A stretch of DNA of 26,916 bases from Bordetella parapertussis (lineage in GTDB: Bacteria; Pseudomonadota; Gammaproteobacteria; Burkholderiales; Burkholderiaceae_C), in NCBI GenBank assembly GCA_945882755.1, contig CAMCWS010000018.1:1-26916 (forward strand), in the 5' to 3' direction. Positions 1 to 6,889 of the stretch are shown piece by piece (position 1 is the stretch's first letter; each line of letters opens with the position of its first letter). Below the pieces are notes generated by a model. The model was not told where the DNA came from. It ran no database searches and saw only the letters and a program-made list of their open reading frames with translations. The position numbers and the translations under genes were made by a program.

Positions 1-785
1 ACGGCTTGTTGGTGCAAGACCTTGGACAAGGCGCTGATTTGGTTGCGCACTTCAGCAGCTTGTTCAAACTCCAAGCGTTCTGCGTGGGCCAACATGCGCT
101 TTTCCAGCGACTGCATCACATCTTGGGTGTGGCCTTGCAGCAATTCGCAGGCACTTTGCACATCGCGTTGGTAGTCCTCTAGACTGACCATGCCCACGCA
201 AGGCGCCGAACAGCGCTTGATCTGATGCAACAAGCAGGGGCGGTTGCGGTTGCGAAACACCGTGTCCTCGCAGGTCCGCAAGCGAAACACTTTTTGAATC
301 AATTGAATGGCCTCGCGTACCGCCCATACGCTGGGGTAAGGGCCAAAGTAATCGTGGTGCTTGTCCACCGCACCGCGGTAATACACCACCCTTGGCGCAG
401 CTTTGGGATGGGGATGACCCAAAGCATCGGGGGCGCCTTTTTGGGCACGGGTGATTTTCAAATAGGGATAGCTTTTGTCGTCGCGAAACAAAATGTTGTA
501 ACGCGGCTTGAGGGTCTTGATCAGGTTGTTTTCCAGCAGCAAGGCCTCGGCCTCAGAGCGGACCACCGTGGTTTCCAGACGGGCAATCTTGCCGACCATG
601 TGGCCGATACGCGTGCCGCCATGGCTTTTTTGGAAGTAGCTGCTGACGCGTTTTTTCAGGTGGTTGGCTTTGCCCACATACAGCACTTGACCTTCAGCGT
701 CGTAATACCGGTAGACACCGGGCAAGGGAGGCAAAGCGGCTACTTGCGACAGCAAGTCTGGATCGAAAGTATCGGGAGCACTCAC
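1..785 (-). CDS. uvrC: UvrABC excision nuclease subunit C, 5' part
   Basis: UvrC makes the two incisions flanking a UvrB-bound DNA lesion in nucleotide excision repair. The frame is open from a GTG at 785 to the window edge (261 codons), so the C-terminal nuclease and HhH regions are missing. Residues about 20-100 are the GIY-YIG domain ([18 protein letters not shown], then [16 protein letters not shown]). The conserved [19 protein letters not shown] stretch follows, and a UVR (UvrB-binding) motif with [20 protein letters not shown] starts near residue 226. The GTG is preferred because it sits in a GTGA overlap with the stop of the upstream gene, which suggests translational coupling, and because [12 protein letters not shown] is a normal UvrC N-terminus length. 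Identity is certain; only the start codon is a judgement. Confidence 0.96.
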   Translation of the reverse strand, partial: MSAPDTFDPDLLSQVAALPPLPGVYRYYDAEGQVLYVGKANHLKKRVSSYFQKSHGGTRIGHMVGKIARLETTVVRSEAEALLLENNLIKTLKPRYNILFRDDKSYPYLKITRAQKGAPDALGHPHPKAAPRVVYYRGAVDKHHDYFGPYPSVWAVREAIQLIQKVFRLRTCEDTVFRNRNRPCLLHQIKRCSAPCVGMVSLEDYQRDVQSACELLQGHTQDVMQSLEKRMLAHAERLEFEQAAEVRNQISALSKVLHQQA

Positions 786-1567
786 GCTGCTATGGCAACC
801 GATACCTCGCCCAAGCCAGGGTATTGGGCAGTTAAATATTGCCCCACAACCACTGGCACGGGAACCACACAGGTGCCGGTGATGACCACATCGCCAGCCT
901 GCAGATGCATGCCGTAGCTGATCAGCTCATTGGCCAACCACGTCAGGGCCACACGGGGGTCGCCTAAAGCGTTGGAACCTTTTCCTAGCGCCACCACCTC
1001 GCCGCCACGGCTGACCTGCACGGTTTGAGCGACCAAATCCACACTGCGCCAATCGGTGGTGAGCGCTGCGCCCAGCACCATCTGACTGGCACAAGCAAAA
1101 TCGGCGATGAGCTGAGCCTCGCCTGCAGTGACGAAGTCTTGGTAACGGGAATTGGGAATTTCAATGGCCAAATGCAAATCAGCCACTTGCGCCATGACTT
1201 GCTGCACCGTCAAAGTCGAGGCCCCCTGCGCCAGCACATTCGCCCCCATGCGAAAAGCAAATTCGGCTTCGATGACCTGCATGACATTGCCGCGCATAGA
1301 AACCGCAGCGCCATCGGGTAAACAACGCGAAGCCAACAAGCGCCCCGCCAAGGGGCCACTGACGCCAATGTGTTGCTGCCCTGCGGTGCTGGTGGCCGCG
1401 ATTTTCCAACCCATGGCTTTGTCACCTGTGGCTACTAACAAGGCCTGCTGCACCGCATAGCCTTCGCCACGGGTTTGGGGACGCACGCTTGCCTCAATGG
1501 CTGCGATTTGGTGAGGCGCTTGCCACGCCGACAACAATTGCTGCGCGGCTGCCTGAGCCCCTACCAT
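782..1567 (-). CDS. 2-keto-4-pentenoate hydratase / fumarylacetoacetase-family protein
   Basis: The 261-residue protein resembles MhpD/2-oxopent-4-enoate hydratases, which add water to 2-hydroxypenta-2,4-dienoates in meta-cleavage pathways; related members are decarboxylases. The family's metal ligands are visible: E100 and E102 in [11 protein letters not shown] and E136 in [20 protein letters not shown] (near 36) and GWKIAAT (near 53) also fit. The start is the ATG at 1567, overlapping the end of the upstream glyoxalase gene by 7 nt; an ATG 27 nt further up would lengthen the overlap and adds non-conserved residues. It overlaps uvrC by 4 nt. No other meta-cleavage gene is nearby, so the natural substrate cannot be read from context. 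Confidence 0.85.
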   Translation of the reverse strand: MVGAQAAAQQLLSAWQAPHQIAAIEASVRPQTRGEGYAVQQALLVATGDKAMGWKIAATSTAGQQHIGVSGPLAGRLLASRCLPDGAAVSMRGNVMQVIEAEFAFRMGANVLAQGASTLTVQQVMAQVADLHLAIEIPNSRYQDFVTAGEAQLIADFACASQMVLGAALTTDWRSVDLVAQTVQVSRGGEVVALGKGSNALGDPRVALTWLANELISYGMHLQAGDVVITGTCVVPVPVVVGQYLTAQYPGLGEVSVAIAA

Positions 1568-1980
1568 TGCCCGACATTGGGCATGGAAGCCCAAGGCTCT
1601 GCGGGTGGCAGTGGCGCGTTGGCTTGCAGCAACTCCACAGAAACGCCGTCAGGGGAACGCACAAAAGCCATATAGCCATCGCGGGGTGGGCGCAAAATCG
1701 TCACGCCATGTTGCTGCAAACGCTCGCAACTGGCGTAGATGTTGTCCACCGCATAGGCCAAGTGACCAAAATTACGACCGCCTTGCAGGACCTCGGGGTC
1801 CCAGTTGTGGGTGAGTTCGACTTGGGCACTGTGGTCGCCAGGGGCTGCCAAAAACACCAAGCTGAAACGCCCCGAAGGCACGTCTTTTTGGCGGATCACT
1901 TCAAGGCCTAAAGCATCGCGGTAAAACTTCAAAGAAGCATCCAAATCGGTGACACGCACCATGGTGTGCAAATAGCGCAT
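1561..1980 (-). CDS. Glyoxalase I-like VOC protein (lactoylglutathione lyase type)
   Basis: This 139-residue protein follows the GloA pattern closely: MRYLHTMVRVTDLDASLKFY at the N-terminus, VELTHNW, FGHLAYAVDN and SPDGVSVELLQ. The four metal-binding positions of bacterial Ni/Co glyoxalase I are all present (H5, E55, H73, E116), so methylglyoxal-glutathione isomerisation to S-lactoylglutathione is plausible. The start at 1980 is 1 nt after the stop of the preceding secreted-protein gene; an upstream in-frame ATG would intrude deep into that gene. It overlaps the hydratase gene downstream by 7 nt. Gene symbol gloA is possible, but other VOC enzymes can share these ligands, so I leave it blank. 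Confidence 0.88.
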   Translation of the reverse strand: MRYLHTMVRVTDLDASLKFYRDALGLEVIRQKDVPSGRFSLVFLAAPGDHSAQVELTHNWDPEVLQGGRNFGHLAYAVDNIYASCERLQQHGVTILRPPRDGYMAFVRSPDGVSVELLQANAPLPPAEPWASMPNVGQW

Positions 1981-1981
1981 A

Positions 1982-2434
1982 TCAGGGAATCCGTGTGGAC
2001 TGCCAAGAAATGAATTCCAAAGCGTTGTCCTTTTTCTGCCAAATGCTGGTGAAGCGCAAAACGACATTCATGTCATTTTCTTTGACCCGCACGTCATAGT
2101 TGCCAATGCCATTGATGATGGCAACACACCCATAGGTGCGAACGGTGACGTCTGAGCGGCGCATGACCTTGTACTTGACCGTGCCAGAGCGCATGGATTC
2201 GATATAAGAAGCTTTGTTGTCCAACACCGAGCTGGTGTGGATGTAAACCAACTCAGAAGAAAACAGCTTCTCCATGGCGGCAAAATCGTTGTTCATTTGA
2301 GCGGCATAGCGAACGTCTTCAGCCTTTAAGGCCTCATCGCTGCTGACGGGGGTGCAAGCCCCGCCTGCGGCTTGCGCCAAGCTCATGGATGCCCACGCCA
2401 TGAAAAGTCCCATAGATCTCAAAATAAGACGCAT
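1982..2434 (-). CDS. Secreted SnoaL-like / DUF4440-type protein
   Basis: The 150-residue product begins with a signal peptide (MRLILRSMGLFMAWASMSLAQA, cleavage after about residue 22). A small alpha+beta domain of NTF2/SnoaL type follows: EDVRYAAQMNNDFAAMEKLFSSELVYIHTSS, then IINGIGNYDVRV and LRFTSIWQKKDNALEFISWQSTRIP. Such domains bind small ligands or act as isomerases and dehydratases, and no specific activity can be assigned. A good ribosome site (GAGGAG) precedes the ATG at 2434. The gene starts 58 nt after the aminotransferase and ends 1 nt before the glyoxalase gene, so it may head the glyoxalase-hydratase-uvrC sub-operon. A TATCAT hexamer in the 58-nt gap could be a -10 element, but no convincing -35 accompanies it. 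Confidence 0.8.
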   Translation of the reverse strand: MRLILRSMGLFMAWASMSLAQAAGGACTPVSSDEALKAEDVRYAAQMNNDFAAMEKLFSSELVYIHTSSVLDNKASYIESMRSGTVKYKVMRRSDVTVRTYGCVAIINGIGNYDVRVKENDMNVVLRFTSIWQKKDNALEFISWQSTRIP

Positions 2435-2492
2435 CGCAATCTCCTCTAGATGTTGTGCGTCAATGATAGCTGACCACTTTTTTTCGCACTGC

Positions 2493-3812
2493 TTAGACGG
2501 ATGGGTGCGCAGCTATGGCTGCTTTCATCGCTTGTGTAGCAACATCCTCCAACCAAGCAAAGTCCATGTGCTGATGCGCTTCGCAAAAAAACCAAGGCTC
2601 ACGGGAATCAGGCTCTAGCATCACGCCTCGGTCTATCAACTGCCAGCAAAACGCTCGGTATAAATTGCTGTTGGTTTTGCGCCAGTCGCGGTAGGTTTGC
2701 GGCACCGTGGGCGTGAAATGGATACCCAGCATAGCGCCAGGGCCAGCAAAAGTGTGTTCAATCCCTGCTTGGGCAAAAACGCGTCCCAACAAATCGCGTA
2801 CCCGCTCGCCCACGCTGTTCACGGTTTGCAGGGCATCGGTATGGGTCAAGATATTCAAGGTGCAATGCGCCGCACTCAGTCCCACCAAATTGGCGGTGTA
2901 GGTGCCGCCATGCACCACAGCGCCAGCATGGGCACCGACCACATCCATCACATCCGCACGGCCACCGAAAGCCGCCACCGGATAACCATTGCCCATGGCT
3001 TTGGCAAAGGTTGTTAAATCTGCATAGATGCCATACAAAGCTTGCGCCCCACCCTTGGCCACGCGAAAGCCTGACTTCACCTCATCGATGATCAGCAAAG
3101 TGCCATGCGCTGTACACAGGTCGCGCAAACGCTGAAGCCATGCTTGGCTGGCAGCAATACTGCCCGCATTGCCAATGATGGGTTCAAGCACCACGCAAGC
3201 CAGTTGGTGGTCGTGGCGCTGAAACAAGTCTTCCAGCGCCGCAAAGTCGTTCAACCCGATGATGTCGACCAGGTCATGGGTTTTGGCAGGAATACCAGCA
3301 CCAAAGGGGATGACGTCAGGTGCTTGACTGCTGTGAGCGTCCCAGTTTTCGATGTCAGACTTCCACATCAGTTCGTCGTGCAAGCCGTGAAAGCCGCCTT
3401 CCACGGTGGCCATACGCTCTCGTCCAGTGAAGCCTCGGGCGGTTCGCACCGCCCCCATCACCGCTTCTGTGCCAGAGTTGGCAAAGCGCATTTTGTCTAT
3501 CTGAGGGCATAAAGCCTTGATTTGCTGAACCACCGTGGTGTCAAGCTCGGTGGCAAAGCCCGTCAAGGTGCCGCCGCTTTGAATTTGGGCGATCACCGCT
3601 TGGTCTACCCGCTCATCGCCATAGCCCAAAATCACCGGCCCATAGCCCAAACGGAAGTCCACATAGGTTTTACCGTCCACGTCGAACAGCTCGCAGCCCT
3701 TGGCCCGCTGAATAAACACGGTTCTGTCAGGCCCCCAATAGCGGTAGTTTTCCGCCACGCCCTCGGGCATATGTCGCATCGCCTCTTGAAGCAGTTCAGA
3801 CTGACGGTTCAT
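2493..3812 (-). CDS. Class III PLP aminotransferase, glutamate-1-semialdehyde aminomutase-like
   Basis: A 439-residue fold-type I PLP enzyme of class III, nearest to the HemL-like branch. SGTEA at 113-117 binds the cofactor phosphate, D243 in LLIIDEVKSGFR contacts the pyridine nitrogen, and K271 in FAKAMGNGYPVAAFGG is the Schiff-base lysine. HemL-like members include the heme-pathway aminomutase and many transaminases acting on omega- or beta-amino groups. This is unlikely to be housekeeping hemL, because it is the last gene of a three-gene unit with a beta-hydroxyacid dehydrogenase (4-nt ATGA overlap) and a methyltransferase. That context suggests amino-acid to semialdehyde chemistry. Substrate unknown. 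Confidence 0.88.
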   Translation of the reverse strand: MNRQSELLQEAMRHMPEGVAENYRYWGPDRTVFIQRAKGCELFDVDGKTYVDFRLGYGPVILGYGDERVDQAVIAQIQSGGTLTGFATELDTTVVQQIKALCPQIDKMRFANSGTEAVMGAVRTARGFTGRERMATVEGGFHGLHDELMWKSDIENWDAHSSQAPDVIPFGAGIPAKTHDLVDIIGLNDFAALEDLFQRHDHQLACVVLEPIIGNAGSIAASQAWLQRLRDLCTAHGTLLIIDEVKSGFRVAKGGAQALYGIYADLTTFAKAMGNGYPVAAFGGRADVMDVVGAHAGAVVHGGTYTANLVGLSAAHCTLNILTHTDALQTVNSVGERVRDLLGRVFAQAGIEHTFAGPGAMLGIHFTPTVPQTYRDWRKTNSNLYRAFCWQLIDRGVMLEPDSREPWFFCEAHQHMDFAWLEDVATQAMKAAIAAHPSV

Positions 3813-4729
3813 GGTTTCACCGCCTCGCCATGCGGGGGACGCAGCAACAAACCCACCCGCTCTTCCAACAACTTCACCACATGCAGTTCTGCTGCCTCAT
3901 CTCCATAGCGGCTTCTTGCCTCTTCAAACAAAGCTTGCGCATGAGCGCCCATGGTGAGCGAATAGCCCTGCGACTGGGCAATTTGGTTGACCAACCCTAA
4001 ATCTTTGCAACACAAGGCTAGGGAAAAACTCGGGTCGTAATGGCCCGCAAAAATGGACGGGATGTCGTGCCGCGCCACCCAGCTGTCGCCAGCACTGGAG
4101 GTAATGGCTTCTTGAACCACATTCAACGGCACACCCGCTTTGGCGCCCAGCATCAAGGCCTCGCCAATGGTGGCTGCACCCACGAACCACAGCAAGTTGG
4201 TCAGCAGTTTCACGGTGGCTGCATTGCCTGGTTTGCCGCAATGGAAAATCTTTTCGCCAATGACTTGAAAAATCGGCAGGTGTTTTTCGTAGCAGTCTTT
4301 GTCGCCCCCCACAAAGATGGACAAACGCCCCAAGGCCGCCATGTCCACCGCATTGGTGACCGGCGCTTCTAAAAAATGAACACCTCTTTCGCCAGCCGTT
4401 TGCACCAAGCGTTGCACCAAGTCCACCGAACTGGTGGACGTGTCAATCACCGTGGCACCTGCACGTACATGCGCAAGAACACCGTGTTCGCCCAGCATGA
4501 CCTGGCTGACTTGAGGGGGGTCGGGCAGCGAGGCCATCACCACATCGGCTTGCGCTACGGCGTGCGCTACGGTGTGGGCTTGCTTGGCACCCAAAGCCAC
4601 CAAATTGGCTGTTTTGTCAGGCACCGAATCCAGCACCGTGACGTCATAGCCTGCGCGAATCAAATTCGCAGCCATGGGGTTGCCCATGTTGCCAACACCG
4701 ATAAAGGCCAGAGTTGGCAATGGGTTCAT
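3809..4729 (-). CDS. NAD(P)-dependent beta-hydroxyacid dehydrogenase (3-hydroxyisobutyrate dehydrogenase family)
   Basis: The 306-residue protein has the family's N-terminal Rossmann signature (FIGVGNMGNPMA, glycines at 11, 13 and 16). It also has the DTSTSS segment near 96-101, the substrate-binding region EAPVTNAVDMAALGRLSIFVGG (residues 121-142), and catalytic K174 with N178 in VKLLTNLLWF. Members oxidise 3-hydroxyisobutyrate, tartronate semialdehyde/glycerate, 4-hydroxybutyrate or related acids to semialdehydes, or run in reverse. It overlaps both neighbours by 4 nt (ATGA), so it is almost certainly co-translated with the methyltransferase before it and the aminotransferase after it. Dehydrogenase plus aminotransferase could interconvert a hydroxy acid and an amino acid through a shared semialdehyde; that is inference. 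Confidence 0.9.
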   Translation of the reverse strand: MNPLPTLAFIGVGNMGNPMAANLIRAGYDVTVLDSVPDKTANLVALGAKQAHTVAHAVAQADVVMASLPDPPQVSQVMLGEHGVLAHVRAGATVIDTSTSSVDLVQRLVQTAGERGVHFLEAPVTNAVDMAALGRLSIFVGGDKDCYEKHLPIFQVIGEKIFHCGKPGNAATVKLLTNLLWFVGAATIGEALMLGAKAGVPLNVVQEAITSSAGDSWVARHDIPSIFAGHYDPSFSLALCCKDLGLVNQIAQSQGYSLTMGAHAQALFEEARSRYGDEAAELHVVKLLEERVGLLLRPPHGEAVKP

Positions 4730-5436
4730 GATTTTTTAAAGGTCAAAAACTGCGGTTTGTCACCCGAATAAGGCTGGTAGCTAAAGCCAAAAACTCCGAG
4801 CAAATCCAAAGCTTGGGCAAAGGAATAGGTACGGTATTGAATCGTCTGCGCCATCAAGGTTGTGTCGCCATCGGCCAAATAGTAATGTTTGGTAAAGCCA
4901 TTCTCACTGGGTTCAATTTTTTGGGAGTACATCATGCCGTTCGAAATAGGACTGGCGTAATCATGGTGCGGGCCTTGAACGCCCAGCAGCAATTGCCCAC
5001 CCGCTTTGACATGCTGCGCCAATTTGGATATACCCTGTCGATTGGGTTCTTCTTTAGCAATGTGGCTGACCAAAAAGGGTTCTTTGTCACCATCGATCAC
5101 AAAGTACCAAACGCCACCGTAGGAAAAAGCCAAGTCATAGCTTTGGTCTAGGTGTAGTTCAGTCACATTCTGGTTTTGTAATGTGATTTGGGGGAAAATT
5201 TGTAAGCGTTGCTGGGCAATGGACAACATGGCTTGGGTTAAATCCACACCAGTCAAGGCTAGGCTAGGTTGACGCTTGGCCAACGTTTCCAATATCAAAC
5301 CAGTGCCACAACCAATTTCAAGGACTTGGGAAAAAGGCAAATGCTGAACCAAGTTGTCTACAATTTTGTCGTAATCATAATAACCAGATGTCATGATTAA
5401 GTCGTAATAACCAGACATATTTGTGTAATCGCCCAT
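4726..5436 (-). CDS. Class I SAM-dependent methyltransferase
   Basis: A 236-residue Rossmann methyltransferase. Motif I is VLEIGCGTG at residues 38-46 and the acidic post-I segment is LTGVDLTQAM. SYDLAFSYGGVWYFVIDGDKEPF and VKAGGQLLLGVQGP match later strands of the fold. The start at 5436 has AGGGA about 7 nt upstream. By eye the gene is more AT-rich than its neighbours, which may mean a separate origin. The N-terminus contains SGYY twice, nine residues apart, encoded by an 11-bp direct repeat at 5378-5388 and 5405-5415. It is the first gene of the methyltransferase-dehydrogenase-aminotransferase unit. The methyl acceptor cannot be predicted. Confidence 0.85.
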   Translation of the reverse strand: MGDYTNMSGYYDLIMTSGYYDYDKIVDNLVQHLPFSQVLEIGCGTGLILETLAKRQPSLALTGVDLTQAMLSIAQQRLQIFPQITLQNQNVTELHLDQSYDLAFSYGGVWYFVIDGDKEPFLVSHIAKEEPNRQGISKLAQHVKAGGQLLLGVQGPHHDYASPISNGMMYSQKIEPSENGFTKHYYLADGDTTLMAQTIQYRTYSFAQALDLLGVFGFSYQPYSGDKPQFLTFKKS

Positions 5437-5466
5437 TGTCTTCCCTGGTAAACATCTAACCTAGAG

Positions 5467-5499
5467 TTGAGAACGCCCTTAATTTGCAAGGGTTCTCAA
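5467..5499. promoter_or_regulatory. Inverted repeat between divergent genes
   Basis: Perfect 8-bp arms TTGAGAAC (5467-5474) and GTTCTCAA (5492-5499) enclose a second pair, CCTT (5477-5480) and AAGG (5488-5491), around a 7-nt centre. It lies in the 151-nt gap between the methyltransferase (leftward) and the HIT gene (rightward), upstream of both. It is therefore not a terminator for either; an operator or a 5'-leader structure is more likely. No T-tract follows on either strand. Confidence 0.5.
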
Positions 5500-5568
5500 A
5501 ATTTGGGGCAAGCATATCAGTCTTAAAAGGGCACGCATTTCTGCATCAGCCATGCAATGACTTGAGTC

Positions 5569-5585
5569 GCCCATCTAGAATGGGC
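5569..5585 (+). promoter_or_regulatory. Hairpin and -10-like element directly before the HIT start codon
   Basis: GCCCAT (5569-5574), a 5-nt loop and ATGGGC (5580-5585) form a 6-bp stem ending 2 nt before the ATG at 5588, where a Shine-Dalgarno should be; none is seen. Within it, TAGAAT (5576-5581) resembles a -10 box placed 6 nt before the ATG, which would start the RNA at or near the start codon. No good -35 is visible, so promoter function is tentative. Confidence 0.35.
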
Positions 5586-5587
5586 CT

Positions 5588-6010
5588 ATGGATAAACCAA
5601 ACGTCTGTACTTACTGCAATTTGTCTGAGTCGCGCATCATCGACCAAAGTCCGCTGACGTTGGTGTTTCGCGATGTCTTTCCAGTCTCACCGGGCCACAC
5701 CCTGATCATCCCGCGCCGTCATGTCGAATCCTATTTCGACCTCACCGACCAAGAGCGCGAAGACATGACTTTCATGATGATGCGAGCCAAAAATGCCCTC
5801 AAAACGGAGCTAAGCCCTCAAGCCTTCAATATCGGCATCAACGAAGGTTTTGCCGCAGGTCAAACCGTCGCACATATCAATATGCACTTGATTCCCCGCT
5901 TCAAAGGCGATGTCACCGAACCACGCGGCGGCATCCGCTGGATTTTTCCGGACAAAGCTGTTTTTTGGGAAAAGAAACCCGCCACAGTCACCACAACAGA
6001 AACAAAATGA
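5588..6010 (+). CDS. HIT-family protein with variant H-N-H triad
   Basis: A 140-residue histidine-triad protein, a family of nucleotide hydrolases and transferases acting on AMP-lysine, Ap4A or similar. The fold is well matched: CTYC (residues 7-10), FPVSPGHTLIIPRRHVESYFDL (31-52), NIGINEGFAAGQTVAH, and GDVTEPRGGIRWIFP near 108-121. The signature that should read HxHxH is H96-I-N98-M-H100; the middle position, which carries the covalent nucleotidyl intermediate in characterised HIT enzymes, is asparagine (AAT, one base from CAT). Activity may be lost or altered. The ATG has no Shine-Dalgarno. Its stop overlaps the next start by 4 nt, so it begins a three-gene operon with an exported protein and a lipoprotein. 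Confidence 0.92.
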   Translation: MDKPNVCTYCNLSESRIIDQSPLTLVFRDVFPVSPGHTLIIPRRHVESYFDLTDQEREDMTFMMMRAKNALKTELSPQAFNIGINEGFAAGQTVAHINMHLIPRFKGDVTEPRGGIRWIFPDKAVFWEKKPATVTTTETK

Positions 6011-6498
6011 AAAAAAACTTCATCTCAAAACAACTGACCATCGCCACCCTTATTTTGTCGTTTGGAACGGCACTGCAGGCTGCAGAACTCAGCAACGACG
6101 ACCGGATTTACCAAGCCACCTTTGGTGTCATTACCGCCTTTGGCTACAAAATGCAAATTGACGCCGACCCTATTTGCAAAGGCAAGGCCTACCCTGATTT
6201 CGATCTGAACCAATTTTTGAATGCCATCCCCAAGGATTTCCTCACCCGCCCGGGTCAGCGTGAAGGCATTGCCAACCAATTCAAAGGCTATTTCCAAAAT
6301 ATCGACACCCTGCAACTGCCGTCGGGACAAACAATTCCTGTGTCTTACCAAGAGTTGAAGAAAGGCACGGCTTTGTTGCTTCGCAAAGAAACCGAAAGCA
6401 GCGATGTGTCCGATTTATGCCAAAAAATTTACGATGACGCCGACAAAATTTTTAAAAAGCAAATCCAGAGTATTCAACAGTTGATCGTGAAAAAATAA
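6007..6498 (+). CDS. Small exported protein of unknown function
   Basis: I do not recognise a family. The 163-residue product starts at the ATG overlapping the HIT stop (ATGA) and opens with MKKNFISKQLTIATLILSFGTALQA, a typical Sec signal peptide cleaved after about residue 25. The mature part is about 138 residues, has two cysteines (in DPICKGK and SDLCQKIYD) that could form a disulfide, and ends in a Lys-rich amphipathic helix (KIFKKQIQSIQQLIVKK). A longer reading from an upstream in-frame ATG would hide the signal peptide and is unlikely. It probably works in the periplasm, and its partner may be the lipoprotein encoded just after it. Confidence 0.75.
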   Translation: MKKNFISKQLTIATLILSFGTALQAAELSNDDRIYQATFGVITAFGYKMQIDADPICKGKAYPDFDLNQFLNAIPKDFLTRPGQREGIANQFKGYFQNIDTLQLPSGQTIPVSYQELKKGTALLLRKETESSDVSDLCQKIYDDADKIFKKQIQSIQQLIVKK

Positions 6499-6507
6499 GG
6501 CTTGTCC

Positions 6508-6873
6508 ATGAAACCCCACCTTGGCTTTTCCACTTTGACCCGTACCCGCTTAGCCATAGCTCTGATGGGATTGTTGCTCTTGGCCGCCTGTACCCAAGAG
6601 CAACAAAATAAAATTGGCCGCGGAATCCAAAACTGGACCGGCACCGATGGCGTACTTGAAGTTTATGCTGGCGATAAATTGGTGCGCCGCTTCCTGAAGG
6701 TGGACAAACTCAGTACAGCTTTGGGAACAGATGACGGCAAAGCCCGCGACTACCGCTTCGGGTATGGAGTTTTAGACGAAAACCTGAATATGCTAGCCGA
6801 CCCCAACGAAAAACGTGTCTATTTCGAATTCAGCAGTTATTCAAATATTGTGTTCTTTGAAAACCCAAACTGA
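6508..6873 (+). CDS. Predicted lipoprotein of unknown function
   Basis: The 121-residue product has a lipoprotein signal peptide: a basic N-terminus, the hydrophobic stretch LAIALMGLLLLAAC, and a lipobox LAAC with the modified Cys near residue 28. The mature part of about 94 residues contains WTGTDGVLEVYAGDKLVRRFLKVDKLSTALGTDDGKARDYRFGYG and ends in YFEFSSYSNIVFFENPN. It looks like a small beta-rich domain; no named family comes to mind. The ATG at 6508 is 9 nt after the previous stop; a TTG two codons upstream is also possible. It is the last gene of the HIT operon and its stop lies inside the loop of a terminator-like hairpin. Confidence 0.72.
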   Translation: MKPHLGFSTLTRTRLAIALMGLLLLAACTQEQQNKIGRGIQNWTGTDGVLEVYAGDKLVRRFLKVDKLSTALGTDDGKARDYRFGYGVLDENLNMLADPNEKRVYFEFSSYSNIVFFENPN

Positions 6874-6889
6874 ACAAGCTGGGGGTTTT
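6860..6889. terminator. Bidirectional terminator-like hairpin
   Basis: AAAACCC (6860-6866) and GGGTTTT (6883-6889) form a 7-bp stem followed by a T on each strand (A-rich start, T-rich end). It overlaps the stop of the lipoprotein gene and of the crotonase gene, so it could end both convergent transcripts. The stem has only three G-C pairs, so strength is uncertain. Confidence 0.45.

Noticed and set aside
225..917. 230-codon plus-strand frame near the left edge
   Set aside because: It lies opposite the UvrC GIY-YIG domain, which translates cleanly on the minus strand from the GTG at 785.
5378..5415. 11-bp direct repeat considered as a regulator binding site
   Set aside because: It lies within the methyltransferase coding region in phase (nine codons apart) and is explained by the repeated SGYY in the protein.
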